From NCBI GenBank assembly GCA_937899265.1, contig CALBPV010000077.1, positions 1 to 32,060 on the forward strand: a stretch of 32,060 nucleotides of DNA. The letters are read 5' to 3'. The translations under genes were made by a program, and so were the position numbers. The notes beneath the pieces are model-generated. The model did not search any database. It worked only from the letters and a program-made list of their open reading frames with translations, and was not told where the DNA came from. The first letter of the stretch is position 1. Each line of letters starts with the position of its first letter. Below, in pieces: positions 26,439-32,060 of this stretch. The stretch is from an uncultured Bacteroidales bacterium (lineage in GTDB: Bacteria; Bacteroidota; Bacteroidia; Bacteroidales; UBA3663).

Positions 26439-28004
26439 TCAGTTAACAATGACTTCGATGGGAGACAGCGTGCGTTCGATGCCGTCGGGTCCTACGGCCA
26501 CCACACGGGTAATGAAGAATTTCTTGCCGCGCTGGAGTCTGCGAATGGCGGTAATCTGACGTTCGGAGAAACTCGACGAGTAGCTGTCTTCCGGAATATC
26601 ATTGCCCATCGAGTCGAAGATATCCACACGGAACGACTTGACGGTAAATTCCACATTCAGCAGGCCGTCGTCGATGGCAGCTTTGATGCCGCCCGAGGCC
26701 AGAAGGGCATTTTTCGAGACGGGCTGACCGCCTTTGTAGCGGCGACTGTTGCCGTCGGCTCCTTTTATATTAAAATAAGGAGTAGGATCGGGCAAACGGC
26801 GCACACGGAAAGCCATCTGGGAAACCTGCATCGAACGTCCGTTTTGGGAAGCCGACACCGAGATGACGGCATCTTCATCGACCTTCGAAGGACGTGCCAC
26901 CCAACCGTTGGCTCCTCTCGAGAGTGTTCCGTTGGTCATCGAGGCGCTCACCTGCGAAGCTGCGATGCCGGGCACAGAGATGGAAATGGGGTTTTCTATG
27001 CCGGCATACATTACATTCATCATCGTGTTGGAGACCGTAGCCACGGGTTCGCTTACGAAATAGGTCGTTTCGAAAGGCAACTGCTCTTTCGTGCCGTCGG
27101 GTTTTAGCACGTCGAGGTATCCCTTGAGGGTCTGAATACCCTGGGAAGAGGCCACGACGCTGTAGTAACCGCGTTGTTCGGCATCGTAGAGTTTGTCACC
27201 GATATAAATATCGGGAGACTGTGTCGAATCGACGGCGGCCATCACAATTTGGGCCTCATAGCGCGAGCCTCTCATCACGTTGCGGCTGTTGGGTATCACG
27301 AAAGCCGAGAGCTGATTCACGCGTACGTCTCCGCGATCGACACTCTTCATCAGCGACGAGAGTGCTTCTCCTTCGGCGTTGAGCACATCTCCCTGCAGTT
27401 TGGTCAGAATGGTGATGGCGGCAGAGACGGGCACGTTCTCGAAGAGTGACGATTCCCAGGTGAAGGTATTGTCGCCGATGGCATCTTCGGGCACTTCTGT
27501 CGAAAGATAACCTTCGATGACCTTGGCATCGTTGACGGGCACATACGAGACAAGCACGTCTTTGTAGGCGTTCAATCTCTCGCGAAGCTTGGCTCCTCCC
27601 CCGCTGATGGGCGACATCATGATATAGTTGACTGGCTCGAGACTTTCGCGGTTCTCGATGTTATGTACGTCGCCGTCGGCACCGTCTGCTTTTCGCACGA
27701 TGAGGAGTTTGAGCGAATCGATGTAGTTGTAGAGTTCCCGCGTGCGATGTTGTGCATCGGTAGCTCTGCCGTACCAGATGCCCGCCTTCTCCGCGTTCTG
27801 TTCGTGGATGTCGGTGAACTCCTGATAGAGTTTGTTGTTTCGAGCCTGAATACCCACGTTGGTCTTGTCGAGGGCATCCTCCACGTGCTTGAAGCCCGCA
27901 AGGACATCCGACGACACATTCAGCGCGACCATTGCCAGAAAGACGATGTACATCAAGTTAATCATCTTCTGACGGGGCGACAGGCGATTGTTGGCTGCTG
28001 ACAT
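26439..28004 (-). CDS. gldM: Type IX secretion motor/shaft protein GldM/PorM
   Basis: An inner-membrane protein whose long periplasmic shaft transmits motion from the GldL-GldM motor to the GldK-GldN ring. The 521-aa length is typical. The N-terminus SPRQKMINLMYIVFLAMVAL holds the single membrane helix (about 15-35). The periplasmic part shows family sequences such as NNKLYQEFTDIHEQNAEKAG, YFVSEPVATVSNTMMNVMY and GIENPISISVPG, and the C-terminal SFRVDIFDSMGNDIPEDSYS with QRGKKFFITRVVAVGPDG. Known GldM/PorM structures have four periplasmic domains, and the length here fits. It starts 12 bp after gldL, suggesting translational coupling of the two motor subunits. Confidence 0.95.
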   Translation of the reverse strand: MSAANNRLSPRQKMINLMYIVFLAMVALNVSSDVLAGFKHVEDALDKTNVGIQARNNKLYQEFTDIHEQNAEKAGIWYGRATDAQHRTRELYNYIDSLKLLIVRKADGADGDVHNIENRESLEPVNYIMMSPISGGGAKLRERLNAYKDVLVSYVPVNDAKVIEGYLSTEVPEDAIGDNTFTWESSLFENVPVSAAITILTKLQGDVLNAEGEALSSLMKSVDRGDVRVNQLSAFVIPNSRNVMRGSRYEAQIVMAAVDSTQSPDIYIGDKLYDAEQRGYYSVVASSQGIQTLKGYLDVLKPDGTKEQLPFETTYFVSEPVATVSNTMMNVMYAGIENPISISVPGIAASQVSASMTNGTLSRGANGWVARPSKVDEDAVISVSASQNGRSMQVSQMAFRVRRLPDPTPYFNIKGADGNSRRYKGGQPVSKNALLASGGIKAAIDDGLLNVEFTVKSFRVDIFDSMGNDIPEDSYSSSFSERQITAIRRLQRGKKFFITRVVAVGPDGIERTLSPIEVIVN

Positions 28005-28016
28005 TGCGTGTGGGGA

Positions 28017-29036
28017 TTAATTGTTCTGGGGGAACTGTGGAGACTGTGGCTGCCGGGGATAGGCGGTACCCTGCGCCTGAGGATATTGAGTTGTGCCGCC
28101 GTAGGGCTGTTGGAAAGCAGGCTGCTGCGGCGGCTGCTGATATCCGATATTGGCCGTCATGGCCTGGAGCATACGTTCATAGATGACGTTCAACTGAGCC
28201 AACGTGCTGGTCATGTGTTCGGTTTCCTGACGGATGCGGAAGCTGTCGTTGGTGCCGTTCTCGTAGAGTGAACGGATTTGATTGAGACCGGCATTGACGC
28301 GCTCGATGGTGTCGAGTTGTTGCGACACACTCTTGAGCTGAATCTCGTAGATGGTGTTCAGACCCTGGATATTCTTGGAGAGCGACTGCATCTGCTCGGC
28401 ATAGCCGGAGGTTTCGTTGCCGGAGAGAGCCGACGTGATATCTTTGAGCTTGGCGAGTTGTGCGGTCACCTCGTTGAGCTGCTTCACATAATCGTCCGTA
28501 GCCTTTTCGAGAGCAGAAGCCTGTTCGGAAGAAAGTCCGGAGATTCCGGGTGTTCCGGAAATTTCGGAGGAGCCGGAGATTCCAGAGGTTCCGGAGATTC
28601 CGGAGGTTTCGGAGATTCCGGAGATTCCGGAGGTTCCGGGTGTTCCGGAGATTCCGGGCGTTCCGCCTACCACAATGGTACCTCCATTGAGGGGTGTCCC
28701 GCCGCCAATGATGACGGTTCCTCCGCCGCCGTTGCCGCTCTCGGCACGACGACGTGCACGAGCTTCAGCACGTTCCAAATCCTCCTCCGAGGGTCCCAAT
28801 TCGGGATATACGCGTTCCCACTTGTAGTCCTTGGCGGGTTCATCGAAGGCCGAGAGGAAGAAGATGGTAGCCTCCGTTCCCATGCCTATGATGAGAATCA
28901 AGTCGGCACCGGGCAAATGGAGCAACTTGAAGAGGGCACCCAGAATGACGATGGAAGCACCTATCGAGTATGCGTAGTTGAATGTTCGCTGGCCTTTCTC
29001 ACCCGAGAAAAAACCGCGTATTTTGTTTTTCTTCAT
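28017..29036 (-). CDS. gldL: Type IX secretion motor protein GldL/PorL
   Basis: An inner-membrane stator-like subunit thought to use the proton gradient to drive GldM. In the 339-aa product, membrane helix 1 is at about 18-40 (YSIGASIVILGALFKLLHL) and helix 2 at about 44-64 (LILIIGMGTEATIFFLSAF), with E55 in the position of the helix-2 glutamate proposed to carry protons. A charged stretch follows (EDLERAEARARRRAE, 85-99), then Gly-rich sequence and a collagen-like Gly-X-Y tract at 125-169 (see the repeat at 28530-28664). A helical coiled-coil domain follows at about 170-290, and the tail is Gln/Pro-rich (300-339). The Gly-X-Y tract is odd for the family. It follows gldK by 33 bp. Confidence 0.94.
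   Translation of the reverse strand: MKKNKIRGFFSGEKGQRTFNYAYSIGASIVILGALFKLLHLPGADLILIIGMGTEATIFFLSAFDEPAKDYKWERVYPELGPSEEDLERAEARARRRAESGNGGGGTVIIGGGTPLNGGTIVVGGTPGISGTPGTSGISGISETSGISGTSGISGSSEISGTPGISGLSSEQASALEKATDDYVKQLNEVTAQLAKLKDITSALSGNETSGYAEQMQSLSKNIQGLNTIYEIQLKSVSQQLDTIERVNAGLNQIRSLYENGTNDSFRIRQETEHMTSTLAQLNVIYERMLQAMTANIGYQQPPQQPAFQQPYGGTTQYPQAQGTAYPRQPQSPQFPQNN
28530..28664 (-). repeat. 9-bp-period repeat encoding a Gly-X-Y tract in GldL
   Basis: About fifteen three-residue units of the type G-I-S, G-T-S and G-T-P, with Glu replacing Gly twice, are encoded by DNA built on TCCGGA spaced about 9 bp (GGAGATTCC / GGAGGTTCC). It sits in the cytoplasmic linker between the membrane helices and the coiled coil. 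Any change by whole 9-bp or 3-bp units stays in frame. Confidence 0.9.
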
Positions 29037-29069
29037 TTTTATTGTTGTAATAAATAGATTTCTACTGTA

Positions 29070-30602
29070 TTAACGGCGCACACTCCTTGCCGAAGCGCTG
29101 CGCTGGGCTTTGGGAGCCTTGGCTGCCTTGGAGCTTGACTTCTTGCTCTTTTTGGCCTGGCTCTTGGTAATATTGGCCACGCCCTTGTTGGTACCCAAGT
29201 AGGTGCGCACACAACGGAAGCCGATAAAGGAACGGGGCATGTTCTGATATTCCCAAGTACGCACATCGGCACGCACATAATGCTCTGCATCTTTCCACGA
29301 ACCGCCGCGAATCACTTTCTTCTTCAGGCGATAGGGGTCTTCCTTGGCTGCATTGTACTCATAGTCGGGGTTGATATCGGAAGCCTGATGTACGCCGGCT
29401 TCACTCCAAGCCGACGAGGTCCATTCGCTCACGTTTCCGCTCATGTCGTAGAGCCCGAAGTCGTTGCTGGAATAGCTGCCCACGGGCGAAGTGATGATAT
29501 ATCCGTCGCGCGAGTAGTCGCCGTCGCCGGGTTTGAAGTTGCCATCGAAACAGCCGCGCTCGGTGTGGGGCATATTCGTCTTCCAAGAGAAGGTCTGTTC
29601 GTTGTTGGCGGCACGGGCTGCATACTCCCATTCAGCTTCGGTAGGCAGACGGAAAGGCTCAATCCGGATGCCGCGCATTCCGTAGCTTCGCTTCAGGAAT
29701 TCGGTACGCCAAGCACAGAAGGCGGTTGCCTGTTCCCACGACACGCCCACTACGGGATAGTTGTCATAGGCTGCATTCGAGAAGTAGTAGCGGGCATACT
29801 GTTCTGTGTAGGCGTTGGCAAAATCGTTCACCCAGACCGTCGTGTCGGGATAGATGTTGACAATATAGGTATTGACGAAGTCCCATTCGCTGGTCAACGG
29901 ACGGGTTATCGTGCGACGCACTATATTGCCGTTTTCGTCAATCCAGGCAGTATCCTTGGTGATGATGATTTCCTCGTCCCAATTGGTGGCCACATCCGTA
30001 TTGAGGTTTCTCTCCTCGGGATTCATGCGGTAACGGCGCTGGGCATAGGCCTTGTAGTCGAACACCTCGTAGCGGTAGTTCATCTGCGCGGCATCGAGTC
30101 CCTTTTCGCCCGTCACGGGATTGACTTTGAAGACGCTTTCGATGGCAATTTGTTCGTCTTCGTTGGGACGTCGCCACGGAATTGCCTTCGACCAGTTGAG
30201 GTGTGGCGTCACGGGTTCGCCGTACTTGTCTTCTTCAATCTTGAACTCGTCAATACCCGAATAGGAAGGGTCGGCCAGTCGCTCGCGGATGATGGAGTCG
30301 CGCACATACTGCACAAACTGGCGATATTGGGCGTTGGTCACCTCTTTCTCGTCCATCCAGAAGGCATCAACGGTGATGCCCTTCTTCTCGGGGAGGTCAT
30401 TCCACAGGCTGTCGCCCTGCTGGGCACCTACTTCCATTGAACCGCGTTTCACGAGCACCATCCCGTATGGCTGGGGTTCGTCGTACGCTCTGCCATAGAC
30501 GCCGGTTACCTCGCCGCCCACGCCGCCCAGCCCTTTGAAGCAGGACGTCATCAGCGTGCCCGAGGCTACAGCTGCTGTAAGTATCAATAACAATTTCTTC
30601 AT
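29070..30602 (-). CDS. gldK: Type IX secretion ring lipoprotein GldK/PorK
   Basis: An outer-membrane lipoprotein facing the periplasm that builds the large ring with GldN. In the 510-aa product the lipobox is LMTSC (C21), followed by FKGLGGVGG with no acidic run, fitting retention on the inner face. Residues about 45-475 are a sulfatase-modifying-factor (FGE)-like domain: FWMDEKEVTNAQYRQF, PVVGVSWEQATAFCAWR, RLPTEAEWEYAARA, LYDMSGNVSEWTSS, VIRGGSWKDAEHYVR and GFRCVRTYLG. The catalytic cysteines of true FGE are absent. The C-terminal 35 residues are Lys/Ser/Ala-rich and end SARSVRR, like GldN's tail. It follows porP by 53 bp. Confidence 0.94.
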   Translation of the reverse strand: MKKLLLILTAAVASGTLMTSCFKGLGGVGGEVTGVYGRAYDEPQPYGMVLVKRGSMEVGAQQGDSLWNDLPEKKGITVDAFWMDEKEVTNAQYRQFVQYVRDSIIRERLADPSYSGIDEFKIEEDKYGEPVTPHLNWSKAIPWRRPNEDEQIAIESVFKVNPVTGEKGLDAAQMNYRYEVFDYKAYAQRRYRMNPEERNLNTDVATNWDEEIIITKDTAWIDENGNIVRRTITRPLTSEWDFVNTYIVNIYPDTTVWVNDFANAYTEQYARYYFSNAAYDNYPVVGVSWEQATAFCAWRTEFLKRSYGMRGIRIEPFRLPTEAEWEYAARAANNEQTFSWKTNMPHTERGCFDGNFKPGDGDYSRDGYIITSPVGSYSSNDFGLYDMSGNVSEWTSSAWSEAGVHQASDINPDYEYNAAKEDPYRLKKKVIRGGSWKDAEHYVRADVRTWEYQNMPRSFIGFRCVRTYLGTNKGVANITKSQAKKSKKSSSKAAKAPKAQRSASARSVRR

Positions 30603-30655
30603 ATTCTTTTTTAAATGGAGTATCTTTTAAGTTTTCCCGCTGCACTTCCGTCGCG

Positions 30656-31630
30656 TCAGAGGATGCGGATGCTTTTGCTGGGATGTTTGCGTTTCTTGTC
30701 GAGTTCGAATTCCAGCGTGTAGGTGGCCAGAATCTCGTGGCTGCCGTCAGAGGCTTTGGCCAAAGGCGAAATGCCGATGTCGTAAGCATACCCGATGCGG
30801 ACGGACTTTATGTCGGCACCGGCCATGAGCACGATGGCGTCGCCGTTGCGATAGGTCACACCTCCCCAAAAACGTTTGTTCCACGTGGCTCGCAGGGTCA
30901 CATCAACCTGCGTGGCCTGAAACGTCGTCTTGACCAACAGGGAGGGCTGCACTAAGAATAACGTGCGTTTTATCGGAATATTGCCCCCCGCGTGAAAATA
31001 ATAGGTTCTTTCCACCTCGCTGTAGGCATATTCATCCAAATCAATCACGGGTTTGGTGAGGTGCAAAGCACTCACTCCGCCCCACCACCAACCTCGCTGG
31101 TAATAAGCTCCGACACCGGCATCGAAGGCCATTGCCGAGACGTTAGAGGAGGGCAATGCATCGTCGCCGGGTTCCCAAGCATCGCCGTCGGGGATGTAGA
31201 TTTTGCTGCCGTCGAAACCCTGGTTCACCATACCCAGCTGAACACCGCCCTGCAGGATGCCTCCCCAAAGTTTCCAGCGAAAGGCATAATCCAAGTCGAA
31301 ATAGGTCGTGGTGAAAAGGCCGGCACGGTCGTGCGTCACGCTCACGCCTACGCCATGAGCCCTTTTGAATAACTTCACAGGCAGGTCGGCCGACACAAAG
31401 AACGTCTGCGGAGCATTCTCCACACCCACCCACTGCATTCGGTCGAAAGCCGTGACATGGAGCGCGGTATCAATGCCCACCGTCGCCGGATTGTAGAGGG
31501 TCGGGACGGCCCAATACATGCTGCTTTGCACCTCGTTCTGCGCCCGGAGACTCCAGACAGAGAGAAATGCAAACATACTGCAGAGCAACAGTCGGCCGAC
31601 ACAAGTCCCCTTCATCACTGAAATGTTCAT
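30656..31630 (-). CDS. porP: Type IX secretion outer-membrane protein PorP/SprF family
   Basis: An outer-membrane beta-barrel that in Bacteroidota is encoded first in the porPKLMN cluster and is linked to the secretion ring or to anchoring of secreted proteins. In the 324-aa product (usual length about 300-330), the signal peptide is at about 1-30 (SVWSLRA|QNE). The family start follows: SSMYWAVPTLYNPATVG, then QWVGVENAPQTFFVSADLPV. It continues with GVGVSVTHDRAGLF, AFDAGVGAYYQ, ALHLTKPVIDL and the late WGGVTYRNGDAIVLMAGAD and VRIGYAYDIGISPL. The tail KKRKHPSKSIRIL is basic. ATG at 31630 is used; ATG at 31615 (MKGTC) is an alternative. It heads the operon after a leader with a long hairpin. 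Confidence 0.93.
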   Translation of the reverse strand: MNISVMKGTCVGRLLLCSMFAFLSVWSLRAQNEVQSSMYWAVPTLYNPATVGIDTALHVTAFDRMQWVGVENAPQTFFVSADLPVKLFKRAHGVGVSVTHDRAGLFTTTYFDLDYAFRWKLWGGILQGGVQLGMVNQGFDGSKIYIPDGDAWEPGDDALPSSNVSAMAFDAGVGAYYQRGWWWGGVSALHLTKPVIDLDEYAYSEVERTYYFHAGGNIPIKRTLFLVQPSLLVKTTFQATQVDVTLRATWNKRFWGGVTYRNGDAIVLMAGADIKSVRIGYAYDIGISPLAKASDGSHEILATYTLEFELDKKRKHPSKSIRIL

Positions 31631-31890
31631 TTTCGGTTAATCTGTGGATAAAACGCAGATTCTTCCGAATTATTGCCCGCATGTGAAGAAATTATTGTCC
31701 GTGTGCTATGAAATACGGACTGAAAGTCCAATAACCGTTAATATTAAGAGTTGTACTGGTAGTTTTGATTGAAAATCCACAGCGCCACTTCCGATTTTCA
31801 ATCGAAATCCGCAGCAAAGACACGGAAAAAATCGCGAAGACCGAACAAATTTAACGCATATAATCCGACTGTATTGGGATTTTGACGTTT
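31631..31890. other. Non-coding leader upstream of porP with a long hairpin
   Basis: A 260-bp A/T-rich stretch with no credible gene. An 11-bp perfect inverted repeat at 31767-31777 (GATTGAAAATC) and 31793-31803, extended to about 15 bp by neighbouring T/A pairs (31763-31807), has a 15-nt loop and would fall in the porP leader. A smaller GGACT-GAA-AGTCC hairpin is at 31717-31729. The hairpin lacks a T tract on the minus strand, so leader structure is more likely than a terminator. Confidence 0.5.
31815..31849 (-). promoter_or_regulatory. Weak candidate promoter for porPKLMN
   Basis: Read on the minus strand, TGTCTTTG (31822-31815) is one base from TAnnTTTG, with TTTG (31849-31846) 23 bp upstream, slightly wide. 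An alternative -7 TAAATTTG lies at 31853-31846. Either would place the long hairpin inside the leader. Weak evidence. Confidence 0.25.
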
Positions 31891-32060
31891 GCAACTGCCA
31901 AAAGGTCGCCCAGAATGTAGGCAAGCTTTTGGCACTTGACTTTGGGTCCATCGGACTCCGATGGAGGTTTCCGCAACTGCCAAAAGGTTGCCCAAATTGT
32001 AGGCGAGCTTTTGGCACTTGACTTTGGGTCTATCGTCTGACGATGGAGGTTTCCGCAACT
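31891..32060. repeat. Tandem array of 82-bp structured units (right flank)
   Basis: Units begin at 31891, 31973 and 32055 (GCAACTGCC), exactly 82 bp apart; the third is cut by the window edge. Each unit holds two palindromes. The large one has TGCCAAAAG pairing with CTTTTGGCA around an inner GCC/GGC. The small one, with an 8-bp stem and 3-nt loop, is at 31946-31964 and 32028-32046. The two full units differ at about 10 positions. The array continues beyond the window, and the same element, in the same orientation, is at 1-63. Confidence 0.93.

Noticed and set aside
31706..32058. Short minus-strand open frames running through the 82-bp repeats
   Set aside because: 82 is not a multiple of three, so each unit is read in a different frame. 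The open frames are a by-product of the repeat and have no start context.
31891..32060. CRISPR array
   Set aside because: The 82-bp units are contiguous with no unique spacers, and there are no cas genes.
1..32060. Composite transposon or integrative element bounded by the repeats
   Set aside because: No transposase, integrase, attachment site or target duplication is seen, and the enclosed genes include essential housekeeping genes.

Overview
The window looks like chromosomal DNA from a member of the Bacteroidota, most likely order Bacteroidales (Prevotellaceae/Porphyromonadaceae-like). The evidence is two SusC/SusD pairs, a complete type IX secretion (T9SS) core cluster in the order porP-K-L-M-N, the rsfS-ftsH-cdsA gene order, Bacteroidota-type promoters (TAnnTTTG) and weak or absent Shine-Dalgarno sequences. 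I cannot name the genus from sequence alone.

Layout. (1) Positions 1-63 are the end of a structured repeat that recurs at the right edge. (2) 244-3678, minus strand: rsfS-ftsH-cdsA operon (ribosome silencing, membrane proteolysis, CDP-diacylglycerol synthesis), closed by a hairpin terminator. (3) 3858-5788, plus strand: a DUF3127 OB-fold-like protein with an SSB-like C-terminal tip, then enolase, each with its own promoter and terminator. (4) 5908-7563, minus strand: a beta-rich outer-membrane protein (probably DUF4421) followed by a Bcp-type peroxiredoxin. (5) 7711-24812, minus strand: a 17-kb, seven-gene block with gaps of about 12-29 bp. In transcription order it is FAS1-A, SusC-1, SusD-1, FAS1-B, FAS1-C, SusC-2, SusD-2. 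It has one visible promoter and one terminator and contains no enzyme or regulator. (6) 25066-31630, minus strand: the T9SS core porP/sprF, gldK, gldL, gldM, gldN, ending in a strong hairpin terminator. (7) 31631-32060: a non-coding leader with a long hairpin, then a tandem array of 82-bp units that runs off the window.

How the parts work together. GldL and GldM form the inner-membrane motor, GldK and GldN the periplasmic ring, and PorP an outer-membrane partner. The FAS1/SusCD operon should encode two TonB-dependent outer-membrane importers with surface lipoprotein lids plus three large fasciclin-domain surface lipoproteins. Its repeated design, (FAS1)n-SusC-SusD twice, is the best candidate here for an undescribed system. 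Its ligand cannot be read from the sequence.

Other points of interest are the structured repeat arrays on both flanks, with compensatory changes that preserve a stem; a collagen-like Gly-X-Y linker inside GldL; and the SSB-like tail on the DUF3127 protein.
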